From the NCBI GenBank assembly GCA_023206055.1, contig CP065366.1, positions 806,001 to 870,000 on the forward strand: a stretch of 64,000 nucleotides of DNA, in the 5' to 3' direction. This DNA comes from Vibrio cyclitrophicus (GTDB taxonomy: Bacteria > Pseudomonadota > Gammaproteobacteria > Enterobacterales > Vibrionaceae). Each line of letters starts with the position of its first letter. The stretch's first letter is position 1. Positions 47,515-55,954 of this stretch are shown here, one piece after another. Under the pieces are notes generated by a model. The model was not told where the DNA came from and searched no databases. It worked only from the letters and a program-made list of their open reading frames with translations. Position numbers and translations under genes: made by a program.

Positions 47515-48243
47515 ATGAAATACATCGGAATTGATGGCTGCAAGGCGGGTTGGATTGCTTGGATTGTCTCTGGCAATGAGCCACCTGAGTTCAAGGTGGT
47601 AAAGACCCTAGATGAGTTGCTTGACGATCTTACGGGAGCAACAACGTTAATCGATATGCCGATTGGTTTTAGCGATTCACAGACTCCGGATAGATTATGC
47701 GATAAAGCAGCAAGGCGTTTTCTTACCAGCAAACGTGGCTCTTCCGTTTTTCCTGTTCCGTGCCGAGAGGCGGTTTACCAAACCGATTACATTGCGGCGT
47801 GTAATGCCAATGTTGAGCAGCTTGATAAGAAGTTTTCTAAACAGACTTGGGGGATTGTGCCCAAGATCCGCGAGCTTGATGAGCTCATTGAAACTCACCC
47901 AAACCTTTCGATCAAGGAATCACATCCAGAGGTGGTGTTTGCAGCATTGAAAGGCGAGCCGCTGACGTTTTCAAAACGAACGCCAGAAGGCAAAGAAGAA
48001 CGGCTTTCTATTATTCAGCAACTCGCCCCTCAATGGTGTGAAGGCTTGGTGTTGGCCATTTCAAACATTAAACGTAAAGACGTTGCGATAGACGACATCT
48101 ATGATGCGTTCGTGCTTATGTTAGTTGCCTATTACGCTCCGCAATTATCGACCTTACCAGAGCCTTTTGATGTTGGTGGAGAAGCGGATGTCGACCAGAA
48201 CGGCCGAGTTCGAGAGATTGTTTATTGGGACAAAACGCGTTAA
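47515..48243 (+). CDS. DUF429 domain protein
   Basis: 242 aa from ATG 47515 (an in-frame TTG at 47497 is rejected; GAG precedes the ATG). The N-terminal YIGIDGCKAGWIAW and the SSVFPVPCREAVY and KESHPEVVFAAL segments mark the DUF429 family. These have an RNase H-like fold by some predictions, but no function is settled. It follows the YeeE/YedE gene by 45 bp and may share its transcript. Confidence 0.85.
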   Translation: MKYIGIDGCKAGWIAWIVSGNEPPEFKVVKTLDELLDDLTGATTLIDMPIGFSDSQTPDRLCDKAARRFLTSKRGSSVFPVPCREAVYQTDYIAACNANVEQLDKKFSKQTWGIVPKIRELDELIETHPNLSIKESHPEVVFAALKGEPLTFSKRTPEGKEERLSIIQQLAPQWCEGLVLAISNIKRKDVAIDDIYDAFVLMLVAYYAPQLSTLPEPFDVGGEADVDQNGRVREIVYWDKTR

Positions 48244-48324
48244 CAAAGCGTGCGCTCAACTTGGCTTAATATGTTATTTTCCAACTCTGCTACTTTTCAC
48301 TCTTACTATTTTTGAGTCTTTGAT

Positions 48325-49134
48325 ATGAAACGTTTTATTGTCGGCTTGCTGGCCACTGTGCTCAGTGCTGCGAGTTATGCCCAAGTTGCCCCTATATCTC
48401 AATGGCAATGCGACATGATGAAAAAGAACAATGTCTTGAGTAGTGGTGCGCCCGTTGGTTGTGAGCGACTATCCAAAGTGGATTTCGATTTCGTTAACTT
48501 TAAGGGCGAAACGCAGCAGGGGAACATGATTGTGCTTGATGTTGTTGCGCCGGCTGTTGAACAAATCTTTTCAGAGCTTAAACTGCGCAATTTTCCTCTT
48601 CATTCCGCTCGTTTAATGCGTGAATTCAGAGGTGACGATAACGCCTCAATGGATGCGAACAACAGCAGTGCGTTTAACGCTCGTCCTATTACAGGCGGAG
48701 GAGGTTGGTCGAAACATGCGTATGGTGTGGCAATAGACATCAACCCAGTTCAAAACCCTTTCTTAGAGTTCGATAGCAACGGAAAAATCACGGTAAAGCC
48801 TTCACAATCTGCGACAAGCTATGTGAATCGTACTCGTTTTCGCGCGCGTGATGAAATTGAACGTAGTGGCATGGCAGAAGATGTGGTTGAGCTTTTCGCC
48901 CATCATGGTTTTATGATCTGGGGAGGGGATTGGAATAGCCCAATCGATACTCAGCATTTTGAGGTCGGTTCAAGAAAATTCGTTAACCAACTGCTTTCTA
49001 AACCACAACCTGAAGCCAAGGTGTTATTTGAGCGCTACGTCGAATCTTATCGTCAGTGCTATCTCAAAAATAAAGGTGAGAACGCAGAAAAAGATCGAGC
49101 TATCTGTGCAAAGAAAACAGTCGGGACTTTTTAG
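48325..49134 (+). CDS. Secreted M15-family metallopeptidase
   Basis: 269 aa with a signal peptide (about 1–19, ending SYA). The M15 zinc site is visible: SKHAYGVAIDINP gives H131 and D138, and DTQHFE gives H211. Relatives cleave peptidoglycan cross-peptides (VanY- or CwlK-type carboxy- or endopeptidases). The protein is predicted to act in the periplasm or outside. Two cysteines near residues 29 and 46 may pair. Confidence 0.85.
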   Translation: MKRFIVGLLATVLSAASYAQVAPISQWQCDMMKKNNVLSSGAPVGCERLSKVDFDFVNFKGETQQGNMIVLDVVAPAVEQIFSELKLRNFPLHSARLMREFRGDDNASMDANNSSAFNARPITGGGGWSKHAYGVAIDINPVQNPFLEFDSNGKITVKPSQSATSYVNRTRFRARDEIERSGMAEDVVELFAHHGFMIWGGDWNSPIDTQHFEVGSRKFVNQLLSKPQPEAKVLFERYVESYRQCYLKNKGENAEKDRAICAKKTVGTF

Positions 49135-49438
49135 TGCTATCTTTATCTAGAACCGTTTGTGTTTTAGCAAGTTAAACTCGCTTCAGGTGTGTTTTGAATA
49201 GCTAAGGTCAGCGCTCGTCGTTGGCCTTTTTGTATTCATTTCTTCAATAGAACACCGAGCATTAAAAAGGTTATTGGGTATCCATTAGTCAATAATCGAT
49301 AAGCGAATGCAGCGCAAAGTCATCGGTTTGTCATTGAAAAACTCATAGCGTTAACGTTATGTGAGAACCATTGCTGGTGGGGGAACTCTTCGCTGAAACG
49401 CCAGTATTATTAGTGAACTGATCACAACGGACCAACTA
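49135..49438. other. 304-bp gene-free gap with a terminator
   Basis: A hairpin at about 49203–49230, AAGGTCA with TGGCCTT (one G·U pair) followed by TTTTTG, should end the M15 peptidase transcript. The rest has no ORF and presumably holds the promoter of the next gene; no consensus stands out. Confidence 0.5.
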
Positions 49439-51319
49439 ATGAAAAAGATACCTTTGGCTCTAACTCTTTTAAGCACTCTACTTTTTTCACAATACACTTT
49501 GGCTACAGATACTTCACACACCACTCAAAATCCTACTTACGAACTCGATGGTAAGTCGGTATTAGGTCGCACTGAGAACGTGTACCTATCTAGTGTTCAA
49601 GGGCTAAAAGACGTTCCTTTCATTGGTAAAATTGATACCGGTGCAGAAACCACTTCTATGCATGCTGAAGACATTCATGTGAAGAGCTCTAATGCTGACT
49701 ACCAAAACCTCAAAGACAAAGAGTTGATGGCGGCGTTAACCGAAGACCTGTTGAATAATTCCGATGTTGATTATGATGATTGGGATGGCAGCACCTTTGC
49801 AAAATATGAAGCTGTGGTGTCTTTTAAGGTCCAAAACCCACGCACGGGAGATATGGTATTAATCGAAGCGCCTTTAGAGCGTGTCAGCATGATACGCAGC
49901 CGCACTAGCAGCACGCCTTTACTTCGTCCTACCGTAAAAATGTCGCTCACCATTGCGGATCAAGAATTAAAAACCGATGTTAACCTGACTGACAGAAGTC
50001 ACTTCTCTGCGCCAGTATTGATCGGCAAAACCTTCCTTGCAGATAACGCACTGGTGTTTGCGGGTTATGACTACTTGCAAGAGCAAGAGAACGCAACGGT
50101 GGTTGGCCGTAAAGAGGTGGTGTCTATCTCGGGAATGGCGATGAATGCGACTTTCTCTTTAAAGAATCGCTACAGCATTTTACATGCAAAAGACATCGAC
50201 ATAGACAAAAAGAACAAAGAAGTGACGTTTGATATGTTCGACAACGATGGTAAGCAGAAAGAGATGACACTACCATTAGTTCGTATGTTAAGCGTGAGTG
50301 GTAAAAAGAGACCTCTGGTATATGTACCAGTCCAACTCGATGAAAACACAACCAAAGACGTTCTGGTGTATTTACGTGACCGTTCTAGCAGTGAGTCACA
50401 GTTGAGGTTTGGTACAAGCACCGCCAGTGAGCTGTTCATGATTGATACCAATGCTGAGAATATTCTCTCTGAAGGAACTGAGAATTTCAGCGAGGTCGCT
50501 AAGAAGACTGAGCCACTGATTATCTCACCGGAAGAAGATATCACATTAGATGGTTTCCCTATGAAGGCTGTTGCTTCATTTACTGTCAATACGCCTTTGT
50601 TGAAGGTCGACAGTTTTGAAATGACAGGTAAAGGCAAAGATGCTTCCGTTGAATTTTATCTTACAGATGTAAATGGTGAGAAGCAGAAGGTAATAAAGCC
50701 AATTATTAAGAAGCTAAAAGTCGGGGATGATACTCGTCCGGTTGTAAGTGGTGAGTTTTTGGGCGCTGGTAAAGTTCGCCAACAAGAGTTTGCTATCGAT
50801 GTGCTTAACAGTAATGAGAAAGAGGCCTACTTCATTTTAGGTAAGAAGATGGCGAAAGATGGGGTATATGTGAATACTCGATCTGATTATCTTTTGAAAT
50901 CGGAGCCTTTGTTTAAAGTGGGGCATATAGAAGTTGTTGAAGTCAACGGCATGAAGTTCCCGGCCAAGTTGGATACTGGCGCAGATGTAAGCTCAATGAA
51001 TGCAGTCAACATCAAACGATTTAAGAAAGACGGCCAAGACATGGTGAGCTTTACCTATCAAAACAACCAAGGCGATAAGCAAGACTTCACTAAGCCAGTG
51101 ATTGATGTGATGCGTATTAAAGCCAAAAAAGGCGAAAAGGTGAACATTCGTCCTGTAGTCGAAATGAAGGTTAAGTTAGGTGACTTAGAGAAAGAGGTGA
51201 GGGTAAACCTTCAAGATCGCTCTCGCTTTGAGTACAGCATGATCCTAGGCAAGAACTTCTTAAAGCACGGTGCAGTAGTGAGCAGTGATGAAGATTACTT
51301 GCTTGGCGATATGGAGTAA
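49439..51319 (+). CDS. Periplasmic four-repeat retropepsin-like (RimK-C/Zn_protease family) protein
   Basis: 626 aa with a signal peptide (1–22). The family, once called ATP-dependent zinc protease (PF05618), has an aspartic-protease-like DTGA motif. Here DTGAETTSMHA occurs at 66–76 and DTGADVSSMNA at 512–522. Reading the chain by eye shows four homologous units (about 44–215, 220–350, 360–485, 490–626). Each has a beta-rich VxxxGxxxxAxF opening, a middle RPxVxxxVxL strand and an end like ILGKxFLxxxAxVxxxxDYLL. Units 2 and 3 lack the DTGA. A single domain is the usual family size. It is flanked by a terminator and then the tmRNA gene. Confidence 0.75.
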   Translation: MKKIPLALTLLSTLLFSQYTLATDTSHTTQNPTYELDGKSVLGRTENVYLSSVQGLKDVPFIGKIDTGAETTSMHAEDIHVKSSNADYQNLKDKELMAALTEDLLNNSDVDYDDWDGSTFAKYEAVVSFKVQNPRTGDMVLIEAPLERVSMIRSRTSSTPLLRPTVKMSLTIADQELKTDVNLTDRSHFSAPVLIGKTFLADNALVFAGYDYLQEQENATVVGRKEVVSISGMAMNATFSLKNRYSILHAKDIDIDKKNKEVTFDMFDNDGKQKEMTLPLVRMLSVSGKKRPLVYVPVQLDENTTKDVLVYLRDRSSSESQLRFGTSTASELFMIDTNAENILSEGTENFSEVAKKTEPLIISPEEDITLDGFPMKAVASFTVNTPLLKVDSFEMTGKGKDASVEFYLTDVNGEKQKVIKPIIKKLKVGDDTRPVVSGEFLGAGKVRQQEFAIDVLNSNEKEAYFILGKKMAKDGVYVNTRSDYLLKSEPLFKVGHIEVVEVNGMKFPAKLDTGADVSSMNAVNIKRFKKDGQDMVSFTYQNNQGDKQDFTKPVIDVMRIKAKKGEKVNIRPVVEMKVKLGDLEKEVRVNLQDRSRFEYSMILGKNFLKHGAVVSSDEDYLLGDME

Positions 51320-51362
51320 CATCTAAACTTATCTAAGTTCGTAAGAGAACAGCTCTAAACGG

Positions 51363-51396
51363 CCACATATTTTAGTAATGGGATGTGTGGTTTTTT
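51363..51396 (+). terminator. Terminator after the retropepsin-like gene
   Basis: CCACATAT (51363–51370) pairs with ATGTGTGG (51383–51390), one G·U, followed by six T. Confidence 0.75.
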
Positions 51397-51485
51397 ATTG
51401 AGTGTCTGGTTTTACTATTGATGTGCTAATGGTAACTCATTGTTAGCAATGTAATTTGTCATATTGTGGCAAGTGACATAAAGAT

Positions 51486-51519
51486 AAAAAAAGGGCCAAC
51501 TCTTTCGAGTTGGCCCTTT
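51486..51519 (-). terminator. Terminator of ssrA
   Basis: GGGCCAACTC and GAGTTGGCCC form a perfect 10-bp stem. On the minus strand it lies 9 bp past the tmRNA 3' end and is followed by a T run. Confidence 0.9.
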
Positions 51520-51528
51520 CCAAACGTT

Positions 51529-51895
51529 TGGTGGAGCTGGCGGGAGTTGAACCCGCGTCCAAAAATCATTCATCATTGGTACTACATGCTTAGTCGATCT
51601 TTAATTTCACCAGCAACCTGCGAACCGACACGCTAGTTAAAGGCTAACCTGAATTATAATTCGCGCTTTTCCTCTCAGGTGGGAGAATCCGCGCTAGCTA
51701 GTTTGGGTTTGATCTCTTATTGGTCCCCGTCTTACGAGCGGAAGCTAGGGTAAGAGAGCTCTGAGCAGGTTATTAAGCTGCTAGTGCGTAGTTTTCGTCG
51801 TTTGCGACTATTTTTTTGCGGCTTTTAACGTGGCCAACCGCCCCACGGCATGCACCTCAGACTTCAAAATTCCTGTCGAATCCTAAATCAGCCCC
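51529..51895 (-). ncRNA. ssrA: tmRNA
   Basis: A 367-nt tmRNA that rescues stalled ribosomes together with SmpB. Its 5' end starts GGGGCTGATTTAGGATTCGAC, split at 51895, and its 3' end forms a tRNA-like T arm (GGTTCAACTCC) and closes GCTCCACCA. The reading frame in the middle encodes the tag ANDENYALAA and a stop at about 51770–51810, the usual Vibrio tag. smpB lies just upstream on the same strand. No integrase gene is seen beside it. Confidence 0.98.
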
Positions 51896-51961
51896 AAGTG
51901 TTATTTGCATAGTACCAGAAAAGCTTACCCTGTCTAGCTTTGTGCGTTTAAGTGCTTAAAA

Positions 51962-52447
51962 TTAACGCAAATTACTCTTCATAATTCGTGCTTTATCTCT
52001 CGCCCAATCTTTTTCTTTCATATCAGTACGTTTATCGTGCAGCTTTTTACCTTTCGCTACGCCAACTTTAATCTTCGCCCAAGAGCGAGACCAGTAAAGT
52101 GCGGTTGCGACAAGTGTCATGCCTTCACGGTTAATACGACCGATAAGGTTATCGAGTTCTTTTCTCGACATTAGTAGTTTACGGATGCGTGTTGGGTTCG
52201 CCACGATATGAGTACTCGCTTGAGTGAGCGGAGTGATCGTCATACCACTGATGAATGCTTCGCCGTCTCGGATGTAGACGTAGCTTTCTGCGATATTGGT
52301 TTTGCCTTCACGTAGGGATTTTACTTCCCAGCCTTGTAGCTCAAGCCCCGCTTCTATCTCATCATCGATGAAATATTCGTGGCGAGCTTTCTTATTAAGC
52401 GCAATGGTATTACTACCGGCTTTTGATTTTGATTTATTCTTTGCCAT
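51962..52447 (-). CDS. smpB: SsrA-binding protein SmpB
   Basis: A tmRNA partner protein (161 aa). ATG 52447 is chosen because GAGG precedes it and it gives the canonical MAKNKSK start; the frame extends 23 codons further without conservation. The core has NKKARHEYFIDDEIEAGL, GWEVKSLREG and the basic C-terminal tail KKLHDKRTDMKEKDWARDKARI, split over the last 30 residues. Adjacent ssrA confirms the identity. Confidence 0.98.
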   Translation of the reverse strand: MAKNKSKSKAGSNTIALNKKARHEYFIDDEIEAGLELQGWEVKSLREGKTNIAESYVYIRDGEAFISGMTITPLTQASTHIVANPTRIRKLLMSRKELDNLIGRINREGMTLVATALYWSRSWAKIKVGVAKGKKLHDKRTDMKEKDWARDKARIMKSNLR

Positions 52448-52566
52448 AATGGCCTCATTATACGGATTGCGCCCTAGTTGGGGAATCCTTTTTATTTGCG
52501 CTCTGGCCCAATACAATTAAAATTGCAGTTTGTGTTAATGTAACGCTGTCTTTAACAGGAGTCTAT

Positions 52567-52995
52567 ATGCCAAAGGTTACTCGTTCAGCATTAGTGTCGT
52601 TTAGTGCCGACCAGATGTTCAGCTTGGTCAATGATGTTGCTCGTTATCACGAGTTTTTGCCAGGGTGTTCTGGTTCACGTGTGATCGAATCTTCAGATTC
52701 AACTATGGTGGCTTCGGTTGATGTCTCTAAAGCTGGTATCAGCAAAACATTTACTACGTCGAACCGTTTAGCGGAAGGCGCTGAAATTTTGATGGAGCTG
52801 GTGGACGGCCCGTTCAAGAAGCTGCAAGGCGGTTGGTATTTTACTCCGCTTGACGATCAAGCGTGCAAGGTTGAGCTTAAGTTGGAGTTTGAATTTTCTA
52901 GCCGAATGATTGAAATGGCTTTTGGTAAGATTTTCAATGAACTGACAAGCAATATGGTCAGTGCTTTTACTCAACGAGCGAAACAGGTTTACTAA
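52567..52995 (+). CDS. ratA: RatA/PasT-family START-like protein
   Basis: 142 aa with the polyketide-cyclase/START fold (coenzyme Q-binding COQ10 family). MPKVTRSALVSFSADQMFSLVNDV opens the family pattern, split at residue 20, and the GWYFTPL segment is conserved. E. coli RatA was reported as an inhibitor of 70S assembly; a lipid- or quinone-binding role is also proposed. It is divergent from smpB and followed 3 bp later by rnfH, the standard gammaproteobacterial pair. Confidence 0.93.
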   Translation: MPKVTRSALVSFSADQMFSLVNDVARYHEFLPGCSGSRVIESSDSTMVASVDVSKAGISKTFTTSNRLAEGAEILMELVDGPFKKLQGGWYFTPLDDQACKVELKLEFEFSSRMIEMAFGKIFNELTSNMVSAFTQRAKQVY

Positions 52996-52998
52996 GCC

Positions 52999-53310
52999 AT
53001 GACTATTGAATCAGATATGATCCACGTAGAAGTTGTGTTCGCGCTTCCGCACGAGCAGCGTGTGTTTACCTTAGTGATAAATAAGAACGCGACCGTTGAA
53101 GAGATTATTGCGCAGTCTGGTGTTTTAGAGTTGTATCCAGAAATCGACTTGGCGAAAAATAAAGTTGGCGTATACAGCCGCAACGTTAAGTTAGATGCAA
53201 CCGTTCGCGATAAAGATCGTATCGAAATCTACCGAGCACTGTTAGCTGATCCAAAAGAGATTCGCCGTAAGCGTGCTGAACAAGCAAAAGCGGCTGCTGC
53301 TAAGTCGTAA
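52999..53310 (+). CDS. rnfH: RnfH-family ubiquitin-like protein
   Basis: 103 aa with a beta-grasp fold (MoaD/ThiS-like without the terminal Gly-Gly). The conserved RVGVYSR-type segment appears as NKVGVYSRNVKLD, then RDKDRIEIYRALLADPKEIRRKRAE. The function is unknown. It forms an operon with ratA and has its own terminator. Confidence 0.93.
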   Translation: MTIESDMIHVEVVFALPHEQRVFTLVINKNATVEEIIAQSGVLELYPEIDLAKNKVGVYSRNVKLDATVRDKDRIEIYRALLADPKEIRRKRAEQAKAAAAKS

Positions 53311-53338
53311 TACCAAACAAATTTAAGTAATAAGAGAG

Positions 53339-53361
53339 CTCGCCACATTGGCGAGTTTTTT
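53339..53361 (+). terminator. Terminator of ratA–rnfH
   Basis: CTCGCCA pairs with TGGCGAG around a CAT loop, followed by six T. Confidence 0.9.
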
Positions 53362-53406
53362 GTGCCTGTTGGTTAGACAACGAAGCTAATTTGTTAGCAG
53401 ATATTA

Positions 53407-53439
53407 AAAAGCCTGCTCGTGTGAAGTGAGCAGGCTTTT
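53407..53439. terminator. Terminator downstream of bamE
   Basis: AAAAGCCTGCTC pairs perfectly with GAGCAGGCTTTT (9-nt loop). It can act in either direction and mainly serves bamE on the minus strand. Confidence 0.85.
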
Positions 53440-53482
53440 GCGATTCTTGCTTTGTTGACTGAGAGCTTTGTTGACTGGAAAG

Positions 53483-53842
53483 CTAGCGAAGGCTTTCGAA
53501 GAACTCATCACTGGCTTCAAAATCACCATTGATCGTTACTAGAGTGCCTGTAGCATCAAAGTTCACGACAAGGTTTTTCTGAATAGGGTCGTTATGGCCT
53601 TTTTGGTGGTGGTAAATGTAATACCACGTATCTGGGTAGCCATTTTCGATAAGCATAGGTGAGCCCATAACGTAACGAACTTGTGTTTTTGTCATACCAA
53701 ACTTGAGCTGGTCGACAGCTTCTTGTTCAACATAGTTACCCTGATTGATGTCAATTCGATAAACCAACTTCTCTAGTAGAGAGCAACCGGTCAACATTGT
53801 TAGTGCAAGTGGAACTGCAACTAACCACTTTTTAATTCGCAT
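53483..53842 (-). CDS. bamE: Outer membrane assembly lipoprotein BamE
   Basis: A lipoprotein of the BAM complex (119 aa, formerly SmpA). ATG 53842 gives the signal MRIKKWLVAVPLALTMLTG and lipobox LTGC with the acylated C20; the frame extends upstream without sense. The SmpA/OmlA domain has YRIDINQGN, GMTKTQVRYVMGSP and the aromatic DTWYYIYHHQKG. It sits downstream of recN on the same strand, 167 bp away. Confidence 0.96.
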   Translation of the reverse strand: MRIKKWLVAVPLALTMLTGCSLLEKLVYRIDINQGNYVEQEAVDQLKFGMTKTQVRYVMGSPMLIENGYPDTWYYIYHHQKGHNDPIQKNLVVNFDATGTLVTINGDFEASDEFFESLR

Positions 53843-54009
53843 AGTTTGAGATCTTTCTTCGCTAAAATACTGCCTGATAATAAACAAGCTCCAGCAAGAA
53901 GTAAAAAGCTCCTTGCGCTTTGAGCTTGTTATGACTGGCAATTTTGAATTAAGTTGCAAAATTGCCAAGAATATTCGGTAAATTATCAGAAAGTTGCCGA
54001 ATATGTAAC

Positions 54010-55674
54010 CTAAGCTGCGACTAATAATTCTTTTGCGTTGGCAAGCGTCGATTCGGTAATCTGGCTGCCACCAAGCAGTCGAGCAAGCTCTGAGACGCGT
54101 TGTTGCTCATCAAGCGTGTGCATTTGAGTCTCAGTCTTACCTGATTTCGTGTTTTTCGCTACAAACAGCTGTTGGTGACCGCAACCGGCAACTTGAGGTA
54201 AGTGAGTCACACACATTACTTGTGTCGATTCGCCCAGCTTACGTAGCATTTTTCCGACAACCGCTGCTGTTGGCCCACTGATACCCACATCGACTTCATC
54301 GAAAATCAGGCTTGGTGTATCCACTTTTTGCGCTGTGATCACCTGAATCGCTAACGAGATTCGTGATAGCTCACCACCTGAGGCCACTTTAGCAATCGGC
54401 TGCATTGGTTGACCTGGGTTGGTCGAAACAATGAAGGTCACGTTATCCATACCCAATGGAGAAGGGTGTGTATTGGTGTTATTCACCTCAATGGCAAACT
54501 GCGCTTTTTCCATGCTGAGTTCGTGCATGCTTTGCGTGATCAGCTTGTTTAGCTCTTTTGCGTAACGAGTTCGAGACTTATGAAGCTTCTCTGATTTAGC
54601 AACGAACGATTGGTATTGGTTTTCTACCTCGTTTGCTAATTCTTCCAACTTTTCATCAGAGCAATCAAGTGCTTCAACTTGTTGTAGTAAGTCTTGATGG
54701 TGCTTATAAAGCTCTTCAGGTAACACGTGGTGTTTACGAGAAATCGACATCACTTTAGAGAAACGCTCTTCAACGTAAGCCATACGACCCGGATCAACAT
54801 CAATGCTGTCTAGGTATGTTCTTAACTCGTTGTTGGTTTCTTCGATCTGAATAATCGCTTCAGAAAGCAAGTTCGGTAACTCAGCCAATCTTTCATCTAG
54901 CTCAGCTAACTGAATTAAGGAGTTATTGGCCGATTGCAGAATACCAAGCGCATTAACTTCTTCACCTTCATAAATAAGTTCGATAGCTTGCTGACAGGTT
55001 GTGGCCAGTTCTCCGCTATTGGAGAGGCGCTTATGCTCTTGTTCGAGGTCTTCATATTCTTCCTCCCCAATAGATAGCTCATTTAACTCTTTGATTTGGT
55101 ATTCAAGAAGTTGTTTTTGAGCTTGGTTTTGCTGGCTATTTTCAAGTAACTCTTTTAAGTGGTTATCGGCTTGTCGCCATGACTGGTAAGCATTACGTGT
55201 CGATTTCAATAGGTTCAAGTGGCCTGCATATTGATCAAGCATCGCCATTTGGTAATCACTTTTCATCAACTGGTGATGCGCGTGTTGACCATGGATGTTG
55301 ATCAGCAGTTGTCCTAGTGATTTCAATTGCGAAAGAGGGACAGGGCTACCGTTGATGAATGCACGAGAACGACCTTCTTTTGAGATGGTTCTGCGCAGGA
55401 TACACTCACTGCCATCGAGCAATTCGTTGTCTTCTAACCAGCGGGTAGCATGCAGATTGTTCTCAAGTAAAAAAGCGGCACTGACCTCGGTTTTTTCTTC
55501 ACCTTGTCGAACCATTCCTGCATCGGATCTTCCTCCAAGGCATAAGCCTAAAGCATCGATCGCGATAGATTTACCTGCACCAGTTTCCCCGGTGATTGTT
55601 GTCATGCCTTTAGAGAGTTCTAGCTGTAAATACTTAACAATAGCGAAATTATTAACACTTAAATGAGCCAGCAT
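54010..55674 (-). CDS. recN: DNA repair protein RecN
   Basis: An SMC-like ATPase (554 aa) for double-strand-break repair. Walker A GETGAGKS is at 29–36, a long coiled coil spans about 155–370, and the C-terminal signature and Walker B lie in VASGGELSRISLAIQ and LIFDEVDVGISG. The promoter region carries a cluster of LexA-type boxes, so SOS induction is expected. It is adjacent to nadK in the standard order. Confidence 0.97.
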   Translation of the reverse strand: MLAHLSVNNFAIVKYLQLELSKGMTTITGETGAGKSIAIDALGLCLGGRSDAGMVRQGEEKTEVSAAFLLENNLHATRWLEDNELLDGSECILRRTISKEGRSRAFINGSPVPLSQLKSLGQLLINIHGQHAHHQLMKSDYQMAMLDQYAGHLNLLKSTRNAYQSWRQADNHLKELLENSQQNQAQKQLLEYQIKELNELSIGEEEYEDLEQEHKRLSNSGELATTCQQAIELIYEGEEVNALGILQSANNSLIQLAELDERLAELPNLLSEAIIQIEETNNELRTYLDSIDVDPGRMAYVEERFSKVMSISRKHHVLPEELYKHHQDLLQQVEALDCSDEKLEELANEVENQYQSFVAKSEKLHKSRTRYAKELNKLITQSMHELSMEKAQFAIEVNNTNTHPSPLGMDNVTFIVSTNPGQPMQPIAKVASGGELSRISLAIQVITAQKVDTPSLIFDEVDVGISGPTAAVVGKMLRKLGESTQVMCVTHLPQVAGCGHQQLFVAKNTKSGKTETQMHTLDEQQRVSELARLLGGSQITESTLANAKELLVAA

Positions 55675-55684
55675 TTTTATTTAC

Positions 55685-55740
55685 CTGTATAACTGAACAA
55701 TACTGTATATAAGCTCAGTATATACTGTTTCTTTATACAG
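55685..55740. promoter_or_regulatory. Cluster of three SOS (LexA) boxes upstream of recN
   Basis: Box 1 at 55725–55740 is CTGT-N8-ACAG, a full consensus match. Box 2 at 55703–55718 is CTGT-N8-TCAG, and box 3 at 55685–55700 is CTGT-N8-ACAA; each has one mismatch. They begin 11 bp upstream of the recN start. Multiple LexA sites are also known for E. coli recN. Confidence 0.8.
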
Positions 55741-55816
55741 TAAAGTCGACAGGTGAAAATTTTTTGTGACGGATCTCAGAATTGAGCTTGTCTGTAGATC
55801 ACTGAAACCACAATAG

Positions 55817-55865
55817 ATTCCCAACTAGGTCGCTCCTTTCTATCGGGAGTGACGGTATAGGGAAT
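55817..55865. repeat. Palindromic intergenic repeat between recN and nadK
   Basis: ATTCCC (55817–55822) and GGGAAT (55860–55865) frame an inner stem GTCGCTCC/GGGAGTGAC. The ATTCCC…GGGAAT frame resembles arms seen in 20570–20605, so it may belong to the same dispersed family. Confidence 0.5.
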
Positions 55866-55906
55866 TGAAGTGAAGCGAGAGCTGACGGGCTTTTTACTGG
55901 CAATAA

Positions 55907-55935
55907 AAAAGGCTGACGAATGTCGTCAGCCTTTT
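55907..55935 (-). terminator. Terminator of nadK
   Basis: AAAAGGCTGACGA pairs with TCGTCAGCCTTTT around a 3-nt loop. A runs on the left become the T run on the minus strand. Confidence 0.9.
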
Positions 55936-55954
55936 AAAATCGTTCGCTTTTCAC

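Noticed and set aside
51529..51895. tmRNA 3' end as an integration site for the dnd island
   Set aside because: No integrase gene and no repeated copy of the tmRNA end were seen. The island ends about 5 kb away, with unrelated genes between.
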